Source: Rheinheimera oceanensis (GTDB lineage Bacteria; Pseudomonadota; Gammaproteobacteria; Enterobacterales; Alteromonadaceae). Taken from it: 64,000 nt of DNA. The notes under the pieces were generated by a model. It saw nothing but the letters and a program-made list of their open reading frames with translations, did not search any database and had not been told where the DNA came from. The translations under genes were made by a program, and so were the position numbers. Shown piece after piece: positions 27,972-36,925 of the stretch. Within the stretch, counting starts at the first letter, position 1; every line of letters starts with the position of its first letter. Where the stretch lies: the NCBI RefSeq assembly GCF_018831085.1, contig NZ_JAGPNM010000003.1:310001-374000 (forward strand). Direction: 5' to 3'.

Positions 27972-29153
27972 ATGTCTGTTATTCGCATGAGCGATTTGGA
28001 TCTTAACAGCAAACGCGTGCTGATCCGCGAAGATTTAAATGTACCGGTTAAAAATGGCAAAGTAACCTCGGATGCCCGCTTGAAAGCCGCAATACCCACA
28101 ATTGAACTGGCACTGAGCAAAGGTGCTAAAGTGATGGTAATGTCGCATCTGGGCCGTCCGGAAGAGGGCGTTTATGACGCTGAATCATCTATGCAACCTG
28201 TGGTGGATTATCTGGCTGAGGCCCTGACTGCTCCGGTGCGTCTGGCGGCAAATTATCTTGATGGTATCAACATTAACACCGGTGAAGTGGTGGTGTTTGA
28301 AAACGTGCGATTTAATAAGGGCGAAGGCAAAAACGATGATGTTTTAGCACAAAAGCTGGCAGCATTATGTGATGTATTTGTGATGGATGCCTTTGGTACT
28401 GCACATCGGGCTCAGGCATCAACCCACGGAGTAGCCAAATTTGCTCCTGTTGCCTGTGCCGGCCCTTTGTTAGTGGCAGAGCTGGATGCATTGGCTGCTG
28501 CATTAAAGAACCCGAAACGGCCGCTGGTTGCTATTGTTGGTGGCTCTAAAGTATCTACTAAACTGACAGTGCTGGAATCGTTGTCCGGTATTGTTGATCA
28601 ATTAATTGTCGGCGGTGGTATTGCCAATACCTTTATTGCCGCTAATGGCAATAATGTGGGTAAGTCGTTGTATGAGGCTGATTTAATTCCTGAAGCACAG
28701 CGTTTAATGGCACAAGCCAAAGCCCGTGGCGCTAATATTCCGGTTCCAACCGATGTTGTCGTAGGCCAGGCATTCAGTGAAACCACCGCAGCCACATTAA
28801 AACAGGTAGCTGCGGTTGATGATGGCGATATGATTTTTGATATCGGCCCGGATACAACAGCGCAACTGGTTAAAATTTTAAAATCAGCCGGCACTATCGT
28901 CTGGAATGGTCCGGTCGGTGTATTTGAGTTTGATCAATTTGCTGAGGGCACCAAAGCATTGGCGCAGGCGATTGCAGATAGCGACGCTTTCTCAATTGCC
29001 GGTGGTGGTGATACGCTGGCAGCGATAGATAAATATAATATTGCAGACAACATTTCATATATATCGACAGGTGGCGGGGCCTTTTTGGAGTTTTTAGAAG
29101 GCAAAATCCTGCCAGCAGTAGCTATACTGGAACAGCGCGGCAAAACACAATAA
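27972..29153 (+). CDS. pgk: Phosphoglycerate kinase
   Basis: This glycolytic kinase moves a phosphate between 1,3-bisphosphoglycerate and ADP. The 393-residue protein shows [41 protein letters not shown], and the nucleotide-binding [15 protein letters not shown] and GGGDTLAAI. It starts 13 bases after epd behind AAGGAG, the middle gene of the epd-pgk-fba operon. Confidence 0.97.
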   Translation: MSVIRMSDLDLNSKRVLIREDLNVPVKNGKVTSDARLKAAIPTIELALSKGAKVMVMSHLGRPEEGVYDAESSMQPVVDYLAEALTAPVRLAANYLDGININTGEVVVFENVRFNKGEGKNDDVLAQKLAALCDVFVMDAFGTAHRAQASTHGVAKFAPVACAGPLLVAELDALAAALKNPKRPLVAIVGGSKVSTKLTVLESLSGIVDQLIVGGGIANTFIAANGNNVGKSLYEADLIPEAQRLMAQAKARGANIPVPTDVVVGQAFSETTAATLKQVAAVDDGDMIFDIGPDTTAQLVKILKSAGTIVWNGPVGVFEFDQFAEGTKALAQAIADSDAFSIAGGGDTLAAIDKYNIADNISYISTGGGAFLEFLEGKILPAVAILEQRGKTQ

Positions 29154-29198
29154 TAATACGTTTTATAACTGTACCCTAAAAGATTAAGAGAGGATTTC

Positions 29199-30263
29199 AT
29201 GGCCCTTATTTCCCTGCGTCAGATGCTGGATCATGCCGCTGAGTTTAGCTACGGCATACCAGCTTTTAACGTAAATAACCTTGAGCAAATGCGCGCTATT
29301 ATGCTGGCAGCAGATAAAACCGATAGTCCGGTTATTGTTCAGGCTTCAGCCGGGGCGCGTAAATATGCCGGTGCGCCGTTTTTACGGCATCTGATCCTGG
29401 CAGCAGTAGAAGAGTTTCCGCATATTCCGGTCGTTATGCATCAGGATCATGGTACCTCACTGGCTGTTTGTCAGCGCTCCATTCAACTGGGTTTTTCTTC
29501 TGTCATGATGGATGGTTCTTTAGGCGAAGATGGCAAAACGCCTATGGATTACGCCTACAACGCCAATGTAACGCGCAAAGTTGTAGAAATAGCGCATGCA
29601 TGTGGTGTGTCGGTAGAGGGCGAGTTAGGTTGTTTAGGCTCGCTGGAAACCGGAGCGGCTGGCGAAGAAGATGGTATAGGGGCTGATTGCATTCTAAGCC
29701 ATGATCAAATGCTGACTGATCCGGAAGAAGCGGCACAGTTTGTAAGGGAAACCCAGGTTGATGCTCTGGCAATAGCTTGCGGTACCTCACACGGTGCTTA
29801 TAAGTTCAGCCGGCCACCGACAGGCGATATTCTGGCGATTGACCGTATTAAAGCGATCCATGAACGTATTCCGGATACACATCTGGTAATGCATGGTTCG
29901 TCTTCAGTGCCGCAGGAATGGCTGCAAATTATTAACGAAAATGGCGGTAACATTCCGGAAACCTATGGTGTGCCGGTGGAACAGATCCAGCAAGGCATTA
30001 AATATGGTGTGCGTAAGGTCAATATTGATACCGATTTACGGCTGGCTTCCACCGGTGCTATTCGCCGCTATATGGCGCAACACCCGGCTGAGTTTGACCC
30101 ACGTAAATATTTACAGGCATCAGTAAAGGCGATGACAGAAATTTGTATTGCCCGGTATGAAGCATTTAACGCTGCAGGCCATGGCAGTAAAATCAAAGCT
30201 ATATCACTGGATGATATGGTGGCTTTATATGTGTCAGGGAAACTGACGCCGAACATAAAATGA
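29199..30263 (+). CDS. fba: Fructose-bisphosphate aldolase, class II
   Basis: This zinc aldolase splits fructose 1,6-bisphosphate. The 354-residue protein shows [14 protein letters not shown], the zinc-binding [35 protein letters not shown] and [10 protein letters not shown]. Length and the insert around [26 protein letters not shown] fit the class IIB, Calvin-cycle-like subtype common in pseudomonads and alteromonads. AGAGAGG precedes the start. It ends the epd-pgk-fba operon. Confidence 0.95.
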   Translation: MALISLRQMLDHAAEFSYGIPAFNVNNLEQMRAIMLAADKTDSPVIVQASAGARKYAGAPFLRHLILAAVEEFPHIPVVMHQDHGTSLAVCQRSIQLGFSSVMMDGSLGEDGKTPMDYAYNANVTRKVVEIAHACGVSVEGELGCLGSLETGAAGEEDGIGADCILSHDQMLTDPEEAAQFVRETQVDALAIACGTSHGAYKFSRPPTGDILAIDRIKAIHERIPDTHLVMHGSSSVPQEWLQIINENGGNIPETYGVPVEQIQQGIKYGVRKVNIDTDLRLASTGAIRRYMAQHPAEFDPRKYLQASVKAMTEICIARYEAFNAAGHGSKIKAISLDDMVALYVSGKLTPNIK

Positions 30264-30284
30264 GCAAAAAAATTAATGAACTAT

Positions 30285-30306
30285 AACAAATAGATTCTTA
30301 TTTGTT
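30285..30306. repeat. AT-rich inverted repeat downstream of fba
   Basis: AACAAATA, six bases, TATTTGTT is a perfect eight-base palindrome in the fba to DUF3450 gap. It is too AT-rich to be a strong terminator and does not match the Fur box. It may be an operator for the TonB operon. Confidence 0.4.
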
Positions 30307-30379
30307 TAATAGTGCATAAATTGGGGCTAAGCCATATAAATAGCTGCATCAGAGCAGACATTCAGACGCCTGCGTTGTA

Positions 30380-30408
30380 TTGACAAGGGCGTTTTTACCT
30401 GTAATGAT
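30380..30408 (+). promoter_or_regulatory. Candidate sigma70 promoter of the TtpC/TonB operon
   Basis: A perfect -35 TTGACA (30380-30385), a 17-base spacer and AATGAT (30403-30408) fit a sigma70 promoter. Transcription would start near 30415, giving a leader of about 95 bases that contains the small hairpin CCCTC-TAACC-GAGGG followed by CCTTTT (30422-30440). Confidence 0.55.
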
Positions 30409-30510
30409 GCGGATGGTTTACCCTCTAACCGAGGGCCTTTTCTGTCTGTAAGAACGGCAGGGTCCTTACAACTTCAGGTTACGTTAATCAGCAATAATTG
30501 GTTGGGAACT

Positions 30511-31281
30511 ATGTTTAACAATAAAATTCGCAAGAGTCTTGTTGCAACAGCTCTGGCCGGTACTTTCGCCCTTTCGGCGAGCGCACTGGCAACAGATTTA
30601 AAAGCTTTGCATCAGGAAGGTAGTCAGATCCAGCGCGCAGCAGTGCAGTCTCAGGAAAAAATCAATACTATATATGAGCAGTCTCAGGAATTATTAGGTG
30701 AGTACCGTCAGGTTACTGATCAAACTGAAAACCTGAAAGTTTATAACGACTTCTTAGCTACTCTGGTTGCCGACCAGAAACGTCAGATAGACTCTATTCA
30801 ACGTCAGATTAACGGCCTGGAAGATACCCGCAAAGGTACTGTGCCTCTTATGTTCCGCATGATTGATGCACTGGAAGAGTTTGTTAAAGCTGATATTCCT
30901 CTGCGTACCGAGCGCCGTATTGCCCGGGTAGAAAATTTACGCGAACTGATGGGCCGTTCAGACGTGCAATTATCTGAGCAGTATCGCCAAATTCTGGAAG
31001 CGTACAGCATTGAAGTGGGCTACGGTTCAGAAGTTGCATCATTCCAGGGCTCATTGCCAATGAATGGTCAGGACATTACCGTAGATTATGTTCATGTTGG
31101 CCGCCTGGCGTTAATGGCGCTGGCGCTTGATGGTAACGCTGGCTGGGTGTGGAACAAGCAAACATCAAGCTGGGAACAACTGCCAGGTTCTTACCTGTCA
31201 TCAGTATCTCAGTTTATCAAGATGGCGCGTCGTGAAGCCACGCTTGAGATGGATCGCGTACCACTTATCGCAGCGGAGTAA
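30511..31281 (+). CDS. DUF3450 family periplasmic protein of the TonB operon
   Basis: This 256-residue protein has a signal peptide (KSLVATALAGTFALSASALA) followed by a long helical coiled-coil region rich in Gln/Glu. A short C-terminal beta section contains GNAGWVWNKQTSSWEQLPG. These match the DUF3450 family, whose members sit at the head of TtpC-ExbB-ExbD-TonB operons in marine gammaproteobacteria. It probably acts in the periplasm with TtpC. The ATG at 30511 is used; a TTG three codons upstream is less likely. Confidence 0.9.
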   Translation: MFNNKIRKSLVATALAGTFALSASALATDLKALHQEGSQIQRAAVQSQEKINTIYEQSQELLGEYRQVTDQTENLKVYNDFLATLVADQKRQIDSIQRQINGLEDTRKGTVPLMFRMIDALEEFVKADIPLRTERRIARVENLRELMGRSDVQLSEQYRQILEAYSIEVGYGSEVASFQGSLPMNGQDITVDYVHVGRLALMALALDGNAGWVWNKQTSSWEQLPGSYLSSVSQFIKMARREATLEMDRVPLIAAE

Positions 31282-31287
31282 GAACAC

Positions 31288-32655
31288 ATGAAACAAGCAT
31301 TTAAGTCAATGTTAATTGCCGCAGCGGTAACTCTGTCCGCTGGTGTTGCTTTTAACGCAACGGCCAACACAGACAAGTTGGATCAGTTATTAGAGCAGTT
31401 AAAGAAAGAACGCACCGTTGAAGGTCGTGCTAATCAGGAGCGTGAGCGTGCGTTTCTGGCCGACCGTGCTGATAAGCAAGCGTTGCTAAATACAGCTAAA
31501 AGACAGTTCACTGAAGAAGAAAATCGTGGTAAGCGTTTACAAAAAGAATACGCTGACAACGATATTCTGATTGGTCAGAAGCAGCAGGAATTAGAAAGTG
31601 CCCTGGGTACTATGGGCGAGTTGTTTGGTGTCGTGCGCCAGTCAGCTAACCAGTCTATCGGTACTATTACTGGCTCAATCGTTAGTGCGCAGTACCCGGG
31701 ACGTGACGTACCGTTACGCAGTGTTGCCTCAGCAACTGAATTACCTACTTTAGGTGAGATGGAAGACCTGTGGATGGCATTACTGACTGAAATGACAGAG
31801 TCAGGTAAAATTGCTAAGTTTGATGCTCAGGTAGTTAAGCTGGATGGCGGTACTGAAACTAAGCGTGTAACGCGTTTTGGTACTTTCCATCTGACGACTG
31901 ATTCAGAATATCTTGTTATAAATAACGATACTGATCAAATCCAGCCTCTGGGTCGTCAGCCGCAATCTAAAATTCACAACTCTGTAGCGGCATATCACAA
32001 TGCCAAAAATGGCGAGATTGCTGGTCTGTACTTAGACCCGACTAAAGGCAACAGCTTACTGCGTTTAAACCAGCAGCGCTCAACCATCTTTGAATACTAT
32101 CAGGCGGGTGAAGAGGTTGGTTATATCATTACTGCGGTATTCTTTATCGGTTTACTGATTGCGCTTGAGCGTATTATTGTTCTGAGCGTTGTTGGTGGCA
32201 AGATCCGTGCGCAGCTGAAAAACCTGGCTAACCCGTCTGACAGCAACCCACTGGGTCGTATCTTACGTGTATATCATGAGAACAAAACGGCTGATGTAGA
32301 AAACCTGGAACTGAAGCTGGATGAAGCTATCCTGCGTGAAACACCAAAAGTAGAGCGGGGTATTGGTTTAGTTAAATTGTTCTCAGCGGTTGCCCCGTTA
32401 CTGGGTCTGTTAGGTACGGTTATCGGGATGATTCAGACATTCCAGCAAATTACATTATACGGTACAGGTGATCCAAAACTGATGGCTGGCTCAATCTCTC
32501 TGGCACTGGTAACTACTGCTCAGGGTTTGATTGCCGCTATTCCATTATTGTTTTTGCATTCAATCGTATCGTCGAAAGCAAAATCTATTTTACACGTTTT
32601 AGATGAGCAGGCTGCTGGTATTATTGCTGCACATGCGGAGAAGGAGAAAGCCTAA
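31288..32655 (+). CDS. ttpC: TtpC, MotA/TolQ/ExbB-type TonB2-system protein
   Basis: This 455-residue protein has an N-terminal signal peptide and a periplasmic coiled coil (about residues 25-110). A beta region follows, then a C-terminal ExbB-like domain with three membrane segments (FFIGLLIALERIIVL, then VAPLLGLLGTVIGMIQTF and LALVTTAQGLIAAIPLL). The extra N-terminal domain is what distinguishes TtpC from ordinary ExbB; in Vibrio it is needed for TonB2 function. It starts six bases after the DUF3450 gene and overlaps the next gene by one base. Confidence 0.92.
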   Translation: MKQAFKSMLIAAAVTLSAGVAFNATANTDKLDQLLEQLKKERTVEGRANQERERAFLADRADKQALLNTAKRQFTEEENRGKRLQKEYADNDILIGQKQQELESALGTMGELFGVVRQSANQSIGTITGSIVSAQYPGRDVPLRSVASATELPTLGEMEDLWMALLTEMTESGKIAKFDAQVVKLDGGTETKRVTRFGTFHLTTDSEYLVINNDTDQIQPLGRQPQSKIHNSVAAYHNAKNGEIAGLYLDPTKGNSLLRLNQQRSTIFEYYQAGEEVGYIITAVFFIGLLIALERIIVLSVVGGKIRAQLKNLANPSDSNPLGRILRVYHENKTADVENLELKLDEAILRETPKVERGIGLVKLFSAVAPLLGLLGTVIGMIQTFQQITLYGTGDPKLMAGSISLALVTTAQGLIAAIPLLFLHSIVSSKAKSILHVLDEQAAGIIAAHAEKEKA

Positions 32656-33182
32656 TGATACTCCAGCTAGTAGAGCTGTGGGAATCTGTTCAGGATTTTA
32701 TCCATACCGGTGGCAACGTGTTATACGTTGTCGCCCTGGTACTCTTCGTCATGTGGGTATTGATGATAGAGCGGTTCTGGTTTCTTAAAGCGGAATATCC
32801 GAAGCTGAAAAAGGATATTATCGCCCGCTGGGATGCCAGAGCAGATACCACATCATGGTATGCGCATAAGATCCGTGATTGCTGGATTTCCGAGGCGTCA
32901 GATAAATTAGATCAGCGTATGCTGCTCATTAAAACCTTGGTTGCACTGTGTCCACTGGTTGGATTGTTGGGAACGGTTACCGGGATGATTGCTGTGTTCG
33001 ATATTATGGCGACACAGGGAACAGGTAACCCAAGAACCATGGCAACAGGTATCTCTATGGCGACTATACCGACTATGTCGGGTTTGGTAGCGGCGATATC
33101 AGGTGTATTTTTCAGTGCGCGGTTAGACGTTCAGGTGAAGCGAGAAAAAGCAAGCCTGGCTGATAGCTTACCGCATCATTAA
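32655..33182 (+). CDS. exbB: ExbB-type proton channel protein
   Basis: This 175-residue inner-membrane protein has the MotA/TolQ/ExbB domain with three membrane segments. The second pair shows CPLVGLLGTVTGMIAVF and MSGLVAAISGVFFS. With ExbD it forms the proton-driven motor that energises TonB. Its start overlaps the ttpC stop (TAATG), so it is translationally coupled. Confidence 0.93.
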   Translation: MILQLVELWESVQDFIHTGGNVLYVVALVLFVMWVLMIERFWFLKAEYPKLKKDIIARWDARADTTSWYAHKIRDCWISEASDKLDQRMLLIKTLVALCPLVGLLGTVTGMIAVFDIMATQGTGNPRTMATGISMATIPTMSGLVAAISGVFFSARLDVQVKREKASLADSLPHH

Positions 33183-33194
33183 AGAGAGTTTTTT

Positions 33195-33599
33195 ATGGCC
33201 CGCAAACGTATTCGCGAAGCTGAAACGGCAGAGATCGATATTACGCCGATGATGGATATCGTTTTCATCATGTTGATCTTCTTTATCGTTACCACTTCTT
33301 TCGTAAAAGAAGCCGGTATTGATGTAAATAAACCTGAAGCCGCTCAGGCACAGAAGAAACCAAGCGCAACTATCTTTATTGCTATCCGTGCAAACGGTGA
33401 AATCTGGATGGACAAGCGTACAGTTGATGTTGAGCGTGTTTCAGCAAACATTGAACGGCTAAGAGCTGAATCACCAACAGACACTATTATTGTGCAGGCA
33501 GATAAAGAAGCTAAGCACGGTATTGTGATGGAAGTTATGGATCAGATTAAAGCTGCTGACCCATCTCTGGTGATTAGTATAGCCGGGGAGACTAAGTAA
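33195..33599 (+). CDS. exbD: ExbD-type motor protein
   Basis: This 134-residue protein has a single membrane segment near the N-terminus with the essential acidic residue: DITPMMDIVFIMLIFFIV. A periplasmic domain follows. It pairs with ExbB. A weak AGAGAG precedes the start. Confidence 0.94.
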   Translation: MARKRIREAETAEIDITPMMDIVFIMLIFFIVTTSFVKEAGIDVNKPEAAQAQKKPSATIFIAIRANGEIWMDKRTVDVERVSANIERLRAESPTDTIIVQADKEAKHGIVMEVMDQIKAADPSLVISIAGETK

Positions 33600-33601
33600 T
33601 T

Positions 33602-34219
33602 ATGGTACGTTTCCTGACATCGTTAATAATCGGTGGTGTGGTAACGTTTCTGTTGTTCTTAATGATGGCCACTTTACTTAAGTCAAGTGGCGATCGTAAA
33701 GTGGTTGAGCAAGAGCGTATTGTTATTGAAATTAACACTACGCCGCCTGACTCAGAGACACAGACGCGGCGGCCACCACCGCCGCCACCACCACCACCAC
33801 CGGCTCAGCCGCCTAAAGCGCCTCAGCCAGAACCTGAAACAGCTAACGCTGCGGGTGCAATAGGTTTTAATATGCCTGGGCTTAGTTTGGGTGCCGGTAC
33901 AGGCGGTTTAGGCGACCCTTCCGGCATGATGCGGGATGGTGATGCAACGCCAATCGTTCGTATTGAACCTCGCTACCCTGTGCAGGCTGCACGTGATGGT
34001 TTACAAGGCTGGGTTAGACTTCGTTTCAGCATTATGGAAGACGGTAGTGTTGATGAAGTAGAAGTGATTGAAGCGGAGCCGCGCCGGGTATTTGACCGTG
34101 AAGCTATCCGTGCACTACGCCGTTGGAAATACAGCCCGAAAATTGTTGATGGTAAGCCGTTAAAGCAAACTGGCCAACAAGTTCAGCTGGACTTCACACT
34201 AGATATGGCAGGGGGTTAA
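33602..34219 (+). CDS. tonB: TonB-like energy transducer
   Basis: This 205-residue protein has a membrane anchor (about residues 5-25) and a proline-rich linker with ten consecutive prolines (about residues 58-67). The C-terminal TonB domain shows EPRYPVQAARDGLQGWVRLR and REAIRALRRWKYSP. It spans the periplasm and passes motor energy to outer-membrane receptors. It follows exbD after two bases. Confidence 0.95.
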   Translation: MVRFLTSLIIGGVVTFLLFLMMATLLKSSGDRKVVEQERIVIEINTTPPDSETQTRRPPPPPPPPPPAQPPKAPQPEPETANAAGAIGFNMPGLSLGAGTGGLGDPSGMMRDGDATPIVRIEPRYPVQAARDGLQGWVRLRFSIMEDGSVDEVEVIEAEPRRVFDREAIRALRRWKYSPKIVDGKPLKQTGQQVQLDFTLDMAGG

Positions 34220-34220
34220 C

Positions 34221-35477
34221 ATGACGAAGTTTAAAAAACTTACCTCAGCTCTTGTTGTAATGACAGTGTTGGGCGCGTGTTTGCCGGTTTCTGCAGCTGT
34301 ACAGCCTAATATGGCGAAAGTAGAAGAACGTAAGGCCCGTAAGACACAAATTGTTGGTGAACGGGTTGGTAAAGTTCTGGTTAGCGCCTTTGATCTGTAT
34401 AACGAAGAGAAGCTGGATGAAGCAATCGCTTTGCTGCTTAATGCTAAGTCAAGTAATGAGTTTGATACGGCTACGCTGAATCGTTTTTTAGGTAACTTAT
34501 ATGCTACCAAAGATGAGAAGCAGGCAATAAAGTATCTGACCTTGGCGGTAAAACCAGATGTGCTGACTTTTGCTGATCAGTCTGCATCGATGAAACTGCT
34601 GGCAGATATGTTGTTGCAGGATAAGCAATATCAGGCTGCAATAAAGGCTTATGAAGACTGGATGATGTTCACCGGTGAACAAAGTTCAGATGCTTATATG
34701 CGTATAGCCAATGCTTATTATCTGATGGATCAACATGCTAAGGTTTTAGCACCGGCTGATGATGCAATTCGTTTTGCACCTAAGCCGATTGAAGGGCCTT
34801 ATCAGCTTAAGATGGCTGCTTTGTACGAAACTAAACGCTACAAAGAGTTAGTAGCGGTAGTAGAGACAATGGTTCAGCTATTTCCTGAAAATAAGCAATT
34901 TTGGGTTTATCTGGGCAACTTCTATACCTTAACTGAAGAATTTGGCAAATCATTGACTACTTTGCAGTTAGCCTATTCACAGGGCTATCTGGAAAAAGAC
35001 TCTGAAATAAGAATGTTGGCGCAGATGTATGCAAATAACAACATTCCTTATAAAGCCGCTACAGTGATGGAAAAGTATATGAAGAGCGGTTTGGTTAAGA
35101 AAGACAAAACCAACCTTACCTTTATTGCTTCAAACTATCAGGCTGCACGCGAGTTTTTAAAGGCTGCCAATTACTATGGTGAAGTTGCTAAGCTGACTAA
35201 TGACGCTGATGCATATCGCCGCCAGGGTTCAGCTTACTCTGCTGTGCAAAAATACAATGAAGCTATTGCTGCTTATGACAAAGCCTTATCAATGAATGTT
35301 GATAAACCGAGCGGTGTTTATATGAGCTTAGTGGATGCGTATTTTTATCAGAAGAAGTATAAAGAAGCTTATGCTGCATTAATGAATGCGAAGAAAGATC
35401 CGGCTATGTCACGCCAGGTGCGCGGCTGGGAATCTTATATCAAAGATAAAGCCAAGCAAAACGGCATTACGCTGTAA
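34221..35477 (+). CDS. Periplasmic TPR-repeat protein of the TonB operon
   Basis: This 418-residue protein begins with a signal peptide (LTSALVVMTVLGACLPVSA; the LGAC could also be a lipobox). It consists of tandem tetratricopeptide repeats, for example KYNEAIAAYDKALSMN and KYKEAYAALMNAKKDP near the C-terminus. Such proteins close TtpC-ExbBD-TonB operons and probably support TonB complex assembly. It starts one base after tonB and is followed by a terminator. Confidence 0.9.
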   Translation: MTKFKKLTSALVVMTVLGACLPVSAAVQPNMAKVEERKARKTQIVGERVGKVLVSAFDLYNEEKLDEAIALLLNAKSSNEFDTATLNRFLGNLYATKDEKQAIKYLTLAVKPDVLTFADQSASMKLLADMLLQDKQYQAAIKAYEDWMMFTGEQSSDAYMRIANAYYLMDQHAKVLAPADDAIRFAPKPIEGPYQLKMAALYETKRYKELVAVVETMVQLFPENKQFWVYLGNFYTLTEEFGKSLTTLQLAYSQGYLEKDSEIRMLAQMYANNNIPYKAATVMEKYMKSGLVKKDKTNLTFIASNYQAAREFLKAANYYGEVAKLTNDADAYRRQGSAYSAVQKYNEAIAAYDKALSMNVDKPSGVYMSLVDAYFYQKKYKEAYAALMNAKKDPAMSRQVRGWESYIKDKAKQNGITL

Positions 35478-35482
35478 TAAAG

Positions 35483-35509
35483 AACCCCACGTTAAGTGGG
35501 GTTTTTTTT
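35483..35509 (+). terminator. Terminator of the TonB operon
   Basis: AACCCCAC, GTTAA loop, GTGGGGTT followed by a run of T bases directly after the TPR gene. Confidence 0.9.
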
Positions 35510-35532
35510 AACTATGTATGTCTATTTCGGTT

Positions 35533-36891
35533 TTAGATCTCAGCTTCTGCATTTCTTAAGTCGTGCAGGCGATACTTATCTATTAACGCATAAAGTGTTG
35601 GCCTGGTAATGCCCAGCAAATCAGATGTTTTAGATAAGTTGCCATTGGCCAGTGTGTAAGCCTGACGTATCGCCTGTGTTTCGGCTTGCTCTCTTACCTT
35701 ACGTAGCGTGCTGGTTTTAACCATTTCTTTACTGCTAAGGCCTAAATCATCGGCAGTAATCAATTTGGCGTCTGCCAGTATTACTGCTGATTTAAGTTTG
35801 TTTTGCAGCTCACGTATATTACCCGGCCACGGGTGTTGCAACATGGCTTGCATTGCACAGTCTGAAAAGCCCTGAACATGGCTGTTAAACTCTGCATTGA
35901 ATTTTGTCAGTAAGGCTTTAGCAATAACGATAATATCGTGACCACGTTGGCGTAACGGGGGGATTGCCAGAGTAATTTCACTTACCCGGTAGTATAAATC
36001 TTCGCGGAAACTTTGTGTCGCAACCATTTCAGCCAGATTACGATGTGTGGCACAAATTACCCTGACATCAACTTCTATTTCCTGACGTCCGCCCACACGC
36101 TCGATAACTCTTTCCTGTAAAAAGCGTAGCATCTTGGCTTGCAGGCTTAGCGGCATATCGCCGATTTCATCCAGCAGCAGTGTGCCGCCGTTAGCACATT
36201 CAATTTTGCCTAAGGTCGTTTTATTGGCGCCGGTAAATGCGCCTTTTTCGTAACCGAACAGTTCGCTTTCCAGCAAATTCTCTGGTATCGATGCGCAGTT
36301 AATAGCAACGAAAGGTTTATTTACTCTGGGGCTTTGGCGGTGAATGGCCCGGGCAAAAACTTCTTTACCCGTACCACTTTCTCCAAGCAATAAGGTGGTA
36401 ATTTCTGTCGGGGCTATTTTTTCTACTGTACGACAGGCACGCATAATAGCGTCACTATTGCCAATAATATCGCTGCTTGTACCGCCAGCTGCTTTGAGCG
36501 CCTTGTTTTCTGTTTCCAGCTGACTAAGTTTAAAGGCTCTTGCCAGGATCACATTTAACACATCGATATTGATCGGTTTTTGATAGTAGTCATAAGCACC
36601 CAGTGCAACAGCTTTAAGCGCATGATCGTTATCATTACTACCTGTGATGACAATGACTTTACAATCCGGCTGCAAAGCCAGTATTTCACTTAAACAGGCC
36701 AGACCTTCGGTTGCGTTTGCCGGATCAGGAGGTAAACCAAGATCGAGTGTGACAACTTCAGGCTCATATCGCCTAAGTTGTGTCAGTGCTGAAGCGCGGT
36801 CCTGGGCAAACACCAGTTCGTAGTCCGGTAAACTCCATTTCAGCTGCTTCTGGATGCCAATATCATCTTCTATGACCAATAAGGTCTTCAT
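35533..36891 (-). CDS. prsR: PEP-CTERM-box response regulator PrsR (sigma54 activator)
   Basis: This 452-residue regulator of the NtrC type has a receiver domain with Asp50, a sigma54 AAA+ domain with Walker A GESGTGKE (about 170-177) and GAFTGA (217-222), and a Fis-type helix-turn-helix (LSKTSDLLGITRPTLYALID near the end). The receiver and linker sequence, and pairing with PrsK, place it with PrsR. PrsR activates PEP-CTERM genes from sigma54 promoters together with RpoN. It lies 34 bases after prsK and is co-transcribed. Confidence 0.9.
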   Translation of the reverse strand: MKTLLVIEDDIGIQKQLKWSLPDYELVFAQDRASALTQLRRYEPEVVTLDLGLPPDPANATEGLACLSEILALQPDCKVIVITGSNDNDHALKAVALGAYDYYQKPINIDVLNVILARAFKLSQLETENKALKAAGGTSSDIIGNSDAIMRACRTVEKIAPTEITTLLLGESGTGKEVFARAIHRQSPRVNKPFVAINCASIPENLLESELFGYEKGAFTGANKTTLGKIECANGGTLLLDEIGDMPLSLQAKMLRFLQERVIERVGGRQEIEVDVRVICATHRNLAEMVATQSFREDLYYRVSEITLAIPPLRQRGHDIIVIAKALLTKFNAEFNSHVQGFSDCAMQAMLQHPWPGNIRELQNKLKSAVILADAKLITADDLGLSSKEMVKTSTLRKVREQAETQAIRQAYTLANGNLSKTSDLLGITRPTLYALIDKYRLHDLRNAEAEI

Positions 36892-36925
36892 AAAACAGTC
36901 CTTGTATTTACATCAATAAACGTGA

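Noticed and set aside
30285..30306. Fur box for the TonB operon
   Set aside because: The palindrome AACAAATA-N6-TATTTGTT does not follow the GATAAT-type Fur pattern, so it is listed only as an inverted repeat.
33755..33806. Run of proline codons as a frameshift or phase-variation tract in tonB
   Set aside because: The codons are mixed CCA/CCG in frame and the run lies in the normal proline-rich linker of TonB; no homopolymer is present.
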